NCBI GenBank assembly: GCA_004020545.1
Contig: SAQE01000024.1
Coordinates: forward strand, 1-64,000
Source of the DNA: Mesorhizobium sp.
Lineage (GTDB): Bacteria; Pseudomonadota; Alphaproteobacteria; Rhizobiales; Rhizobiaceae
Reading direction: 5' to 3'
DNA: 64,000 bases
Made by a program: the position numbers and the translations under genes. Below are positions 18,289-26,707 of the stretch, piece after piece. Numbering within the stretch: position 1 is the stretch's first letter; each line of letters begins with the position of its first letter. The notes under the pieces are model-generated. The model was not told the origin of the DNA. It ran no database searches and was given only the letters and a program-made list of their open reading frames with translations.

Positions 18289-18899
18289 TGTCTTCCTCCC
18301 TGTTCGGCGAGCGGACAAAATGATAGGCCCGCCGCCGGTCTCAAAGACTTAAAACCAATGACACAAGGATGTCCCTTTTGGTGGTTCAGAGCTGCCCATT
18401 TTCGCAATCGCTTCCGGCCGAATTGCCCACAAACGAGAGCGAAAGGAAACCGTGCAGCTTACAAGTAACATAGCGCGGCGCGACCATTTTCAATCGCTGG
18501 ACGTCCGGACCATAGTATGCTCGTGCGGTTTTAATAAATCCATCGTGAGTGGGTCATCGTCTGGCAAACGCGGCGTTCCTGCTGATCCAGCGCTCGGCGT
18601 GACTTCCGTCCCTTGCTGCTCATGTCGGAATGTTGGCCAGGTGACTGCACTTCATGGTCCCGGTCTGCATTGAAGCAGCATGCCGCCAGCGGTGCTGACC
18701 GCCGCCTCGATGGCTAAGGCAATGCTGGGATTCAGATCGCTGACCGCAATCCGGCTTGCATTTTCGTCCCAACGAACTTTCCAACCTCCAGCCGCGCGGC
18801 CATCGCTGACCCGTGCCAGAAACCGCAGGATGAGCAGAATTTGCCGTACTAATCCGCAGAAAAAAGTACGGCGTCGGTATCGCTAAGTCGTTGAAAACA
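18289..18899. other. Intergenic region upstream of TRAP operon
   Basis: About 610 bp without a believable gene; short open frames here have no ribosome site and no family resemblance. Base composition looks lower in GC than the flanks, especially 18,350-18,560. It should contain the TRAP operon promoter near its left end. The right end abuts the duplicated tRNA-Arg 3' end. Confidence 0.6.
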
Positions 18900-18945
18900 T
18901 GGTGATCCCGGCAGGAATCGAACCTGCGACCTACAGATTAGGAAT
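18900..18945 (-). repeat. Duplicated 3' end of tRNA-Arg(CCT), candidate attachment site
   Basis: These 46 bases match the 3' part of the complete tRNA-Arg at 21053-21098 from the CCA end through the T arm to the anticodon CCT, with only two differences. Both differences fall in the T stem and keep the pair (G-C here, A-T there). Similarity stops right after the anticodon, so this is not a functional tRNA. This is the classic footprint of a tyrosine-integrase element inserted at a tRNA 3' end. Confidence 0.85.
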
Positions 18946-19268
18946 TTGTCAGACGGTCTTTCCCGCTGTTTCCCAATGCCGATCGTTACACGGTTGCGCC
19001 TATTCAGAATGCGGCTAAACACAGCCGGCTGCACGAGCCCGTAGACACCGCAGCCCTGATTCCGCACATGCTGGAAGCCTTCGTCCGTTCGGATCGCGGT
19101 TGGTGCAGCCGTAAGGCGAAGGCCGGCCGTGCCCCTCAACCAGTGGCGTCTCCAGCCAGCGGTGCAACGCGAAGCGGTGCTCAAGGGGACAGCTCCGCCT
19201 GAAGCTGTCCTAGTGGCTTTACCCTAAGCGGAGCATCAGTTCCGGCAACAGGCTGGCAAGATTATCGA
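18946..19268. other. Island-internal stretch without recognisable gene
   Basis: About 320 bp between the duplicated tRNA end and the ABC membrane protein gene. An integrase remnant might be expected here, but neither strand gives a recognisable recombinase motif such as R..HxxR..Y. I see nothing else in it. Confidence 0.5.
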
Positions 19269-20291
19269 TCAATTCTGGCTGTGCGCTGAATGTCCGGTTT
19301 GCGCGGGATGATCGCCGTCGACCCACTGGACGATCATCCGGAATTGCACTTTCGCTTGCGAATACGCGCGATAGAAGTCGAGAAGTTCTCCCGTGGGTTC
19401 CGACAAGCGTTGGAAGCCCGAAATGAAGGCGACGACCGTGCCGATCGTCGTCTGCCCGCGGATCACAAGATAGCCGCCAACGATCAGGACCATCAGGGAC
19501 CCCACCGCGTTGGCTATATTCAGCAACGTCTTCAGCCCGAATTTCAACAAATAGAATTCAATGCGAGTGCTGAAGATCGTGCGTATGGTGCGAAAGGCTG
19601 CTCGGCGCTTCGTCGAGTGGCTGGCGAAGGAATTGACTGCTTGGTTGCCAAGCTTTCGGACCAGCACGACCTGCCGTTCCACGAGTGTGTTCAGGTCCTT
19701 CTGCATGTAAAGCGCAAGCAGGATTTGCGGCAGGAGTGACACGCCGCTGACCAGAGCGATCACCGGCTGCATGTAGATCATGTAAGATGCGACGGAGATC
19801 ATCAGCGTGACGTTGACTACGCAATCAGAGATGCTGGTGCCGACAAATCCGCCAACATAGTCGATCTCGTTGCCGATGATGCCGGCGGTCTGACCACTCC
19901 TTGCGTGCTCGCGCGCGGACCTTTGCGTGGCGACGAGAGCGAGTTGGTCGCGGGCCGTCTTCACCACGCTCTCTCCGACCCAGCCCTGATAGACGATCAG
20001 TGCGTATTTCAGCCCCGCATGCAGGAGTATAGCCGCAAGATAAAGGCCGCCGAGCATCAGGAGCGCCCGTACGTTCTTGTCGGCAATCGCCACATCGACG
20101 ACCCGTCTCTGCAGGTCGATGGGGATAAAGTTGGCCAAGGCAACCGAAATTGCGATCACGCTGACATAGACCTGATGCATGCCGCTGACGCGCCGGACAA
20201 AACTGGGAAACTTCTCGCCAGGGCGCATCGCGTCGGCCATGGGCTCAAACGGGGCGAAGCGCCGCGCAATTGTCGCGAAAATTCCGCTCAC
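19269..20291 (-). CDS. ABC exporter-type transmembrane domain protein lacking an ATPase domain
   Basis: A 340-residue protein with the six-helix fold of ABC exporters (about residues 35-325): AILLHAGLKYALIVYQGWVG, then the long-helix pattern, and ending with TTIGTVVAFISGFQRLSEP, which in full exporters leads into the nucleotide-binding domain. Here it stops after VQFRMIVQWVDG, and no Walker A or LSGGQ follows in any downstream frame. It starts with GTG at 20291, overlapping the TGA of the ATPase fragment (GTGA). It may be a stable membrane-only protein or a gene truncated during island decay; a separate ATPase is not present nearby. Confidence 0.65.
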   Translation of the reverse strand: MSGIFATIARRFAPFEPMADAMRPGEKFPSFVRRVSGMHQVYVSVIAISVALANFIPIDLQRRVVDVAIADKNVRALLMLGGLYLAAILLHAGLKYALIVYQGWVGESVVKTARDQLALVATQRSAREHARSGQTAGIIGNEIDYVGGFVGTSISDCVVNVTLMISVASYMIYMQPVIALVSGVSLLPQILLALYMQKDLNTLVERQVVLVRKLGNQAVNSFASHSTKRRAAFRTIRTIFSTRIEFYLLKFGLKTLLNIANAVGSLMVLIVGGYLVIRGQTTIGTVVAFISGFQRLSEPTGELLDFYRAYSQAKVQFRMIVQWVDGDHPAQTGHSAHSQN

Positions 20292-20743
20292 CTTCGGTGC
20301 GCCTCCGTCGCCTCCATTTCCGGTCCAGCCGACAAGGGCAACGTACCCTGTCGGTGACCAGCTGAACGGGCATCCTCAATCAGGCCCGGGACTGTCGCTC
20401 GGCCATGCCTTGCGCGCCTGAAGCCGAGACCGTAACTCGCTAGGATGATTGCTCCGATGATGACGGCCTCGCGGCCTTCACCGACAACACCGGAAACGAT
20501 CGCCGCGACGATCAGGATCGGAACCAGCGGATTGCGAAACTGCCGCAACAGGACCGCCAGCGCTTGTTCTCGCCAATGATCGGCGAACGTGTTTGGCCCG
20601 TGGCGCGAAAGCCCGTTGCGCGCCTCGGTCGAAGTCAGCCCGGTAGGCCGAGAGCGGCATTCCTGCAGCACCTCGATAGCCGGTCGCGACCAGTAGGGCT
20701 CGCCCACGCCGCGCCACGTTGGGGAGGCTGAGTTCTCGATCAT
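20288..20743 (-). pseudogene. N-terminal fragment of a P-type cation ATPase
   Basis: About 150 codons. The first 115 match the start of P2/P3-type cation ATPases: a cation-ATPase N domain (GLTSTEA..GLSRHGPNT) and the first membrane hairpin (LVPILIVAAIVSGVVGEG, then AVIIGAIILAS). The sequence then leaves the family pattern, and the phosphorylation (DKTGT) and ATP-binding domains of the normally about 900-residue pump are missing. It resembles the magnesium/calcium branch. Non-functional as an ion pump. Its stop overlaps the GTG of the following ABC membrane protein, perhaps by chance after a deletion. Confidence 0.7.
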
Positions 20744-21052
20744 CACGATTTGATAGCGAAGAAGGCCGCGCGCCCCCTTGATCGGCATCAAGGCCGGGAG
20801 AATTTACGATCCGAGCTGAAGCAGGCAGGCTGCGCGATAGATGCGCTGGAGAGCTCTGAGCGTTGCGTGAACCGGGACCATCGTCCTGCCGGGAGCCGCT
20901 GCTAGGTCCTACCGACAGGTTGGTAGCGCCAAATCGCGCGGAGACTTTCGGCCAGGGCTCAGCCAACAGTCAGGGGAGCCTCCTCGCTAACCTACAGAAA
21001 TCTCGACCCAATTCCGAGACCGTTCGACAGCGCCAAAATTGCAGTGACTGAG
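20744..21052. other. Island-internal intergenic stretch
   Basis: About 310 bp between the ATPase fragment and the tRNA-Arg 3' end. Open frames crossing it have no family resemblance. This is where the integrase gene of a tRNA-targeting element usually lies, and none is present. Confidence 0.5.
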
Positions 21053-21129
21053 TGGTGATCCCGACAGGAATCGAACCTGTGACCTACAGATTAGGAATCT
21101 GCCGCTCTATCCTACTGAGCTACGGGACC
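21053..21129 (-). tRNA. tRNA-Arg (anticodon CCT)
   Basis: A 77-nt cloverleaf ending in encoded CCA. The acceptor stem is GGTCCCG paired with CGGGATC, the D arm contains AGCTCAGTAGGATAGAGC, and the anticodon arm CAGATTCCTAATCTG presents CCT. The T arm contains GGTTCGATTCC. It reads AGG codons. The 3' end of this gene (lower coordinates) is the insertion point of the small island to the left; the gene itself is intact. Confidence 0.95.
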
Positions 21130-21258
21130 ACGCGGCCAGACACATAGCCGCTTCGGGCCGGTTCGCCAAGAGGTGTTGCTGGCTTGCCGAGCAACACCTT
21201 GCTCCACGGCGCCGGCCGGGCGGCGGCGGGCCACCTCGCTGCCGTGCCGCAAAGGCGG

Positions 21259-22422
21259 TCAGGCGGCCAACGCGGTCTCCGCCAGCCTCACCCAATAGCT
21301 CATGCCATGCGGGATGACCTCGTCGTTGAAATCATAGGCCGGATGGTGCAGGCCGGCGCTGTCGCCATTGCCGATGAAGATGAAGGCGCCGGGGCGCGCC
21401 TCCAGCATGTAGGAAAAATCCTCGCCGCCCATCACCGGCTGGATGGCGCGGTGGACATGCGCGTCGCCGGCGACGTCGGCCGCGATATCGCTGGCGAACA
21501 CCGTCTCTTCCGCATGGTTGAAGGTGACGGGATAGTTGGCGTCGTAGTCGACCTCGATCGTCGCGCCGAAGGCCGACGCAAGGCCGGCACAGATGGTGCG
21601 CATGCGTTCTTCCGCTTTCCTGGCCACCTCTTTCTTCAGCGTACGCACCGTGCCGGCGATCTCGGCCTGTTCCGGAATGACGTTGTAGGCATCGCCGGCG
21701 TGGAATTTCGTCACCGACACCACGACGGCCTCGACCGGATCGGTGTTGCGCGAGGCAATGGTCTGCAGAGCGCTGACCAACTGGCTGGCGACGACGATCG
21801 GGTCGATCGTGCCGTGCGGCATGGCCGCATGGCCGCCGTGCCCCTTGACGGTGATGGTGAATTCGGCGGTCGCCGCCATGATCGGGCCGGGCTTGATGGC
21901 GAACTCGCCGACGGGAAGGCCGGGCATGTTGTGCATGCCGAACACCTTCGAGATGCCGAAGCGCTCCATCATGCCGTCCTTGACCATTTCATTGCCGCCG
22001 CCGCCGCCTTCCTCGGCCGGCTGGAAGATCACCGCCACGGAACCGGCGAAATTGCGCGTCTCGGCCAGGTATTTGGCGGCGCCGAGCAGCATGGCGGTGT
22101 GGCCGTCATGGCCGCAGGCATGCATCTTGCCGGGGACTGTCGACGCATAGGGCTTGCCGGTGATCTCATTGATCGGCAACGCGTCCATGTCGGCGCGCAG
22201 CCCGATGGTCGGACCCTCGCCCTTGCGGCCGCGAATGATGCCGACGACACCGGTTTTGCCGAGCCCCGTCACGACCTCGTCGCAGCCGAAGGCCATCAGC
22301 TTGTCGGTGACGAAGCCGGCGGTCTGGAAGACGTCGAAGTTCAACTCAGGCGTCCGGTGCAGATGGCGCCGCCAGCCGGCGACTTCTTCCTGCATTTCCG
22401 CGGCACGGTTGAGAATTGGCAT
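21259..22422 (-). CDS. M20-family amidohydrolase (HipO/N-acyl-amino acid type)
   Basis: A 387-residue zinc-dependent amidohydrolase of the M20D type, which cleaves N-acyl amino acids, hippurate or related amides in the cytoplasm. Metal-binding and catalytic blocks are GLRADMDALP (74-83), HACGHDGH (101-108) and FQPAEEGGGGG; the dimerisation domain contains KGHGGHAAMPH. Length and motifs are complete. It is a single gene, preceded by a 215-bp gap to the divergent D,D-carboxypeptidase. It is the first gene on the core side of the tRNA-Arg. Confidence 0.9.
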   Translation of the reverse strand: MPILNRAAEMQEEVAGWRRHLHRTPELNFDVFQTAGFVTDKLMAFGCDEVVTGLGKTGVVGIIRGRKGEGPTIGLRADMDALPINEITGKPYASTVPGKMHACGHDGHTAMLLGAAKYLAETRNFAGSVAVIFQPAEEGGGGGNEMVKDGMMERFGISKVFGMHNMPGLPVGEFAIKPGPIMAATAEFTITVKGHGGHAAMPHGTIDPIVVASQLVSALQTIASRNTDPVEAVVVSVTKFHAGDAYNVIPEQAEIAGTVRTLKKEVARKAEERMRTICAGLASAFGATIEVDYDANYPVTFNHAEETVFASDIAADVAGDAHVHRAIQPVMGGEDFSYMLEARPGAFIFIGNGDSAGLHHPAYDFNDEVIPHGMSYWVRLAETALAA

Positions 22423-22637
22423 AATCGGTCCATCTCTTTGTTGGGGCAGACGGTTCAGGTCCGCTGCCCGGCAATTGTGATTGCCTGGCGCTTTGCCATT
22501 TTGGCGTCACATAGGGTAAATAGCACGCAACGATGCGGTCCTGGGTCGAGGGTCGGTCCGCACCATGCTGGCTATCGCGTAACGAAATCTTACGGAGCCA
22601 GCGGCGACTACGGCAAGAGGCGATTTCGGAATAGATC

Positions 22638-23810
22638 ATGCGGCAAGGGCATTTCCTCAACCTATTGCTTGCGGGCGGGCTGGCGCTGCCGATGCTCTGT
22701 GGCGCCGCGCGCGCCAATCCGGTGGTTCTCTTTGACTTGAAGAGCGGCAAGGTGCTGGAGCATCAGGATGCCTTCAAGCGCTGGTATCCGGCCTCGCTCA
22801 GCAAGCTGATGACGGCCTATGTCACGTTCCGGGCGATCGGCGCCGGCGAGGTGGCGCTCGATTCGCCGATCAAGGTGACGAAACACTCGGCCGGCGAGCC
22901 GCCGAGCAAGATGGGCTTCAAGCCAGGCTCGGTGATGCGGCTCGACAATGCGCTGAAGATGATGCTGGTCAAGTCGGCCAACGACATCGCCATGGCCGTC
23001 GGCGAGAACATCGGCGGTTCGCAGGAGGCCTTTGCCGACCGTATGAACGCCGAGGCCGCCAGGCTCGGCATGACCGGCACGCATTTCGTCAACCCGAACG
23101 GGCTCTATTCGCCGGACCAGTACACGACCGCGCGCGACCTCGCCGTCCTGGTGACGGCGCTGCGCAACGACTTCCCGCAATATGCGCCATGGTTCTCCAT
23201 CGAGGGACTTGCCGTCGGCAAGAAGGCGCTTCCCAACTACAATCTCCTGATCGGCCGCTACCCGGGCGCCGACGGCATGAAGACCGGCTTCGTCTGCTCC
23301 TCGGGCTTCAACATGATCGGTTCGGCGACGCGCAATGGCCGCACGCTGGTTGCCGTGGTGCTTGGCGAAAAATCCGCCATCAGCCGCGCCGAAGCCGCTG
23401 CGAAGCTGCTCGACCAGGGTTTTGATACGCCGGCCGCCGGCTCGACGACGCTCGCGGCGCTCAAGCCCTATGGCGACACGCTGTCGCCCAACGATCTGCA
23501 TGACGAGATCTGCAAGAAGAAGACGAAAGAAGAGCAATCCGAGGCGGCACCTACCGTTGACGCCAAGAACAAGCCGAAATCGCCTTACCAGGTGAAACTC
23601 GACCACCCGACGCTGATCGCGGTCGGCCTCGGCGGCGCCACCGGTCCGGCGCCAAAGGCTTTCGTCGACCAAACCGATCAGAACTACGCCGATGTGCCGC
23701 TGCCGACCTGGCGGCCGGACAAGCCGCTGCCGGCCGACGCCGCGCCCGCCGCGACAGGAACGGCCGCTGCCGCCGTGCAGGGCGACCAGCCGGCCAAGGC
23801 CGCCAACTAG
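22638..23810 (+). CDS. D-alanyl-D-alanine carboxypeptidase (penicillin-binding protein 5/6 type)
   Basis: A 390-residue serine carboxypeptidase that trims the terminal D-Ala of peptidoglycan stem peptides in the periplasm. A signal peptide covers residues 1-26 (ends GAARA). The three active-site motifs are SLSK (53-56), SAN (113-115) and KTG (215-217). The C-terminal 110 residues are low-complexity, rich in Lys, Pro and Ala, instead of the usual membrane-anchoring amphipathic helix. The ATG at 22638 follows a weak ribosome site. The next gene starts 14 bp after its stop. Confidence 0.92.
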   Translation: MRQGHFLNLLLAGGLALPMLCGAARANPVVLFDLKSGKVLEHQDAFKRWYPASLSKLMTAYVTFRAIGAGEVALDSPIKVTKHSAGEPPSKMGFKPGSVMRLDNALKMMLVKSANDIAMAVGENIGGSQEAFADRMNAEAARLGMTGTHFVNPNGLYSPDQYTTARDLAVLVTALRNDFPQYAPWFSIEGLAVGKKALPNYNLLIGRYPGADGMKTGFVCSSGFNMIGSATRNGRTLVAVVLGEKSAISRAEAAAKLLDQGFDTPAAGSTTLAALKPYGDTLSPNDLHDEICKKKTKEEQSEAAPTVDAKNKPKSPYQVKLDHPTLIAVGLGGATGPAPKAFVDQTDQNYADVPLPTWRPDKPLPADAAPAATGTAAAAVQGDQPAKAAN

Positions 23811-23824
23811 CGGGTGAGCAAGCG

Positions 23825-24937
23825 ATGAGCAGCGGCTTCCCCATTCCCGTCTCGGTAGTCACCGGCTTTCTCGGCGCCGGCAAGACGACGCTGCTCAACC
23901 GGCTGCTCAAGGAGCCGCAGCTTACCGACACGGCGGTGATCATCAATGAGTTCGGCGAGGTGGCGATCGACCATCTTCTGGTCGAGCAGGCCTCGGACGG
24001 CATCATCCAGCTTTCGGACGGCTGCCTCTGCTGCACGGTGCGCGGCGATCTCGTCGATACGCTGGCCGACCTCGTCGACCGGCTGCAGACCGGCCGCATC
24101 GCCCGGCTTGCCCGCGTCGTGGTCGAAACCACCGGCCTTGCGGACCCCGCGCCGGTGCTGCAGTCGATCATGGCGCATCCGGCGCTGGTGCGGGCTTTCC
24201 GGCTCGACGGCGTCATCACGCTGGTCGACGCCGTCAACGGCGAGGCGACCCTCGATGCCCATGTCGAGGCGGTGAAGCAGGCGGCGGTCGCCGACCGCAT
24301 CGTGCTGACCAAGACCGACCTTGCCGAGGCGGGGGATGTCGAGGCTCTGCGGGCGCGGCTTCGTCAGATAAACCCGAACGCCGTGCTGCTCGACGTCAAC
24401 GATCCCGGCACGGGCACCGCGTCATTGTTCGATTGCGGCCTCTACAATCCCGAAACCAAGAGCGCCGATGTTCGGCGCTGGCTCGGCGAAGAGGCAACGC
24501 ATGGCCACGACCATCACCACCACGACGATGACCATGACCGCGGCCATCATCATCACGACCGCCGCCACGATGCCCGCGTGCACTGCCACTCGCTCGTCCA
24601 TGACGGACCGGTGCCGTTCTCGGCGATCGAGACGTTCCTCGATCTCTTGCGCTCGACGCATGGTGAGAAGCTGTTGCGCATGAAGGGCGTCATCGAGCTC
24701 GCGGAAGATCCGTCGAGGCCGTTGGTCATCCATGGCGTGCAGAAGATCCTGCACCCGCCGGCAAGGCTGCCGGCCTGGCCGGACGGCCAGCGCGGCACCC
24801 GACTGGTGCTGATCACGCTCGATATGCCTGAAGACTATGTCCAGCGGCTGTTCGCCGCCTTCACCAATCGGCCGTCGATCGACACGCCGGACCGGGCGGC
24901 GCTCGAAGCCAATCCGCTGGCGATCGCCGGGCTGTGA
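23825..24937 (+). CDS. CobW-like G3E-family GTPase (putative metal chaperone)
   Basis: A 370-residue GTPase of the CobW/YjiA/ZNG group. Walker A is GFLGAGKT (14-21), the metal-binding motif is CLCC (C67, C69, C70) and the specificity loop TKTD sits near residue 160. A histidine-rich stretch (about 222-255) that should bind zinc or cobalt separates the GTPase from the C-terminal CobW_C domain. Such proteins deliver zinc or cobalt to client enzymes. It lies 14 bp after the carboxypeptidase gene. No Zur box is obvious, and the cobalt-insertion genes cobS/cobT are 17 kb away. Confidence 0.9.
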   Translation: MSSGFPIPVSVVTGFLGAGKTTLLNRLLKEPQLTDTAVIINEFGEVAIDHLLVEQASDGIIQLSDGCLCCTVRGDLVDTLADLVDRLQTGRIARLARVVVETTGLADPAPVLQSIMAHPALVRAFRLDGVITLVDAVNGEATLDAHVEAVKQAAVADRIVLTKTDLAEAGDVEALRARLRQINPNAVLLDVNDPGTGTASLFDCGLYNPETKSADVRRWLGEEATHGHDHHHHDDDHDRGHHHHDRRHDARVHCHSLVHDGPVPFSAIETFLDLLRSTHGEKLLRMKGVIELAEDPSRPLVIHGVQKILHPPARLPAWPDGQRGTRLVLITLDMPEDYVQRLFAAFTNRPSIDTPDRAALEANPLAIAGL

Positions 24938-24956
24938 TTGGAAAGCCCGCTACTAG

Positions 24957-25196
24957 TTAAGCCGCGCCGCCGCGCTCGACCAGGAAGCGATGGCCTCCGG
25001 CTACCGCTGCCGTTTCGATCAACTGATGGCCGGCATCGGCGCAGAAGGCCGGAATGTCGATCACGGCGAGCGGATCGGTGGTCTCCAGCCACAGACGGCT
25101 GCCCGGCCGCATCGCGGCCAGACGCTTGCGGGCCTTGAGCACCGGCAGCGGACAGTTCAGGCCCTTGAGATCGTAGGTGGTGGCGTGCTTTGCCAA
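24957..25196 (-). CDS. tusA: TusA-family sulfur carrier protein
   Basis: A 79-residue protein of the TusA/SirA/YedF fold, with the family motif C15-P-L-P18 in GLNCPLPVLKA; the cysteine carries persulfide sulfur for tRNA thiolation or molybdenum-cofactor work. Length is typical (75-81). It ends 19 bp from the convergent CobW gene, and the L,D-transpeptidase gene ends 11 bp upstream of its start on the same strand, so it may be read from that transcript. Confidence 0.9.
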   Translation of the reverse strand: MAKHATTYDLKGLNCPLPVLKARKRLAAMRPGSRLWLETTDPLAVIDIPAFCADAGHQLIETAAVAGGHRFLVERGGAA

Positions 25197-25207
25197 GCTG
25201 AAAGATC

Positions 25208-26503
25208 TCAGCCGCCGAACATGCCGAGCAGCTTCTTCTTCAGCTTGGACACGGTGCCTTCGTCAGCGCTGGCCGCCTGTGTCTCAGCCGCCGGCTGGGC
25301 CGGCGCCACCTCGACGCCCGCAGTGACAACCTGCTGTTGCGCTGCCTGCTTGGCGGCTTCCTTCTCGGCCAAAGCCTGCGCCTTGGCAGCTTCCTTGGCG
25401 GCCTTGGCCGCCTCGATCGCCGCCAGCCGCTGTTCCTCGGCCTTGCGCTTGGCTTCCTTCTCTGCATCGAGCGCCGCCATCTTGCGGCCAAGCGGCGAAT
25501 CGATGCGGCCCATGCGCACCGTCTCGGTCACCGAGCCGTCGGCATTCATCGATGGCGGGTCGATCGGCACGCGCTCGCCGCGGGCGCGGCGCTTCGACCA
25601 GTCGGAAACGATGCTGGCTTCCTTGATGCCGGCAATGGTCGGCTTCGGCGCCGGGGTGCTCGAGTTCACGGCCGCGCTGTAGGCCGCGTCATAACGCTTC
25701 TCGTAATCGGCATAGGCCGTCTTCAACGAATCCGGCTGGGCGGTCGCCGGGCAGGGGCCTGTCGGGTCGAAGGTCGTGCCTTCGGGCGCGACCTGGTTGA
25801 AGACGTAGCGTTTCTCGCAGACGTCGACCTTCGGCGGCACCTTGGTGATCTCGAAATTGTCGTATCCGACCTTCAGCATCTTCCAGAAGTCGTAGTTCGG
25901 GTCGTTGCGGTAGCGCGCCATGTTGGCGGCGGTCATGCGGAACGGGAAGGCCTGGATCTGGAACTCGGTCTGGCCGCCCTGGAAGGCGTCGCGGCCGAAG
26001 GCGTAGATCTGCTCGATCTGCGCGTCGGTCATCGAATAGCAGCCGGACGAAGAGCAGGCGCCGTGCACCATGAGATTGGTGCCGCTGCGGCCGTTGGCGC
26101 GGTCATAGGCGTTGGGATAGCCGATGTTGAACGACAGATGATAGTTCGAGCGCGGGTTCATCTGCGACGGACGTACCGTGTAGAAGCCTTCCGGCGCCTG
26201 GCGGTCGCCCTCGGTGTATTTGGGGCCGAGCTTGCCCGACCACTTGCAGATGTCGTAGCTGGCGACGAGATCGTAGCGGCCGTTGGTCTTGGCCTTCCAG
26301 ATCTCCAGCTTGCCTTCTTCCTTGAAGATGCGTGCCATCACCGAGGAGGTGCGGACCATGCCCTTGGCCTTCATGTCGGCGAGGATCTTGTCCGGCAGCG
26401 GCTTGTTGGCCTCCGGCGCGAAATCCTTCATCGACGAATTATTGCAGCCGGCAATGCCTATCGAGGCGATCAGGACTCCGGAGCGGGCTAGCTTGGCAAA
26501 CAT
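25208..26503 (-). CDS. L,D-transpeptidase family lipoprotein (YkuD domain)
   Basis: A 431-residue envelope protein. The start at 26503 gives a lipoprotein signal with IAGC as lipobox (C20). The YkuD domain (about 55-225) includes H147 and the catalytic C155 in HGACSSSGCYSM, typical of enzymes that form or edit 3-3 peptidoglycan crosslinks or attach proteins to the wall. The last 110 residues are Ala/Lys/Glu-rich and likely an extended coiled coil, ending LKKKLLGMFGG. An ATG 14 codons upstream is possible but would hide the lipobox. It precedes tusA by 11 bp. Confidence 0.88.
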   Translation of the reverse strand: MFAKLARSGVLIASIGIAGCNNSSMKDFAPEANKPLPDKILADMKAKGMVRTSSVMARIFKEEGKLEIWKAKTNGRYDLVASYDICKWSGKLGPKYTEGDRQAPEGFYTVRPSQMNPRSNYHLSFNIGYPNAYDRANGRSGTNLMVHGACSSSGCYSMTDAQIEQIYAFGRDAFQGGQTEFQIQAFPFRMTAANMARYRNDPNYDFWKMLKVGYDNFEITKVPPKVDVCEKRYVFNQVAPEGTTFDPTGPCPATAQPDSLKTAYADYEKRYDAAYSAAVNSSTPAPKPTIAGIKEASIVSDWSKRRARGERVPIDPPSMNADGSVTETVRMGRIDSPLGRKMAALDAEKEAKRKAEEQRLAAIEAAKAAKEAAKAQALAEKEAAKQAAQQQVVTAGVEVAPAQPAAETQAASADEGTVSKLKKKLLGMFGG

Positions 26504-26707
26504 CGGTACGGCTACGTCTCTTCTCTCGGCCAATGGCTTCGGCATGGCCAGGTCCGCAGGCTGAACACCAATGGACCGTAAACCCGTTAACCTTGAAAAT
26601 TCCTTACCGCAAGCCTCAGCCAACCCCTCACGGCGATTTCCATTGAGCCGAATCCGGCGGCATTTTTGTGGCGAAATTCGTCATCATGGCCACAGTTGAA
26701 TGCAGGA

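Larger units (their letters stand above)
18900..21129. mobile_element. Small decayed genomic island at tRNA-Arg(CCT)
   Basis: The region is bounded by a complete tRNA-Arg(CCT) gene and a 46-bp copy of its 3' end in the same orientation, about 2.15 kb apart. Inside are an ABC membrane-domain protein, a truncated P-type ATPase and no integrase, so the island appears eroded. The catabolic genes and IS110 element further left may be part of a larger or tandem island that used the same tRNA; the far boundary is outside the window. Boundaries are read directly, island status is inferred. Confidence 0.65.

Noticed and set aside
18849-19184. Minus-strand frame reading through the tRNA fragment
   Set aside because: Its C-terminal part is translated tRNA sequence, a common false protein.
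24480-24590. Histidine-codon-rich repeat in the CobW-like gene as a separate DNA repeat
   Set aside because: It is an in-frame metal-binding His-rich segment typical of CobW-type GTPases, not an independent element.
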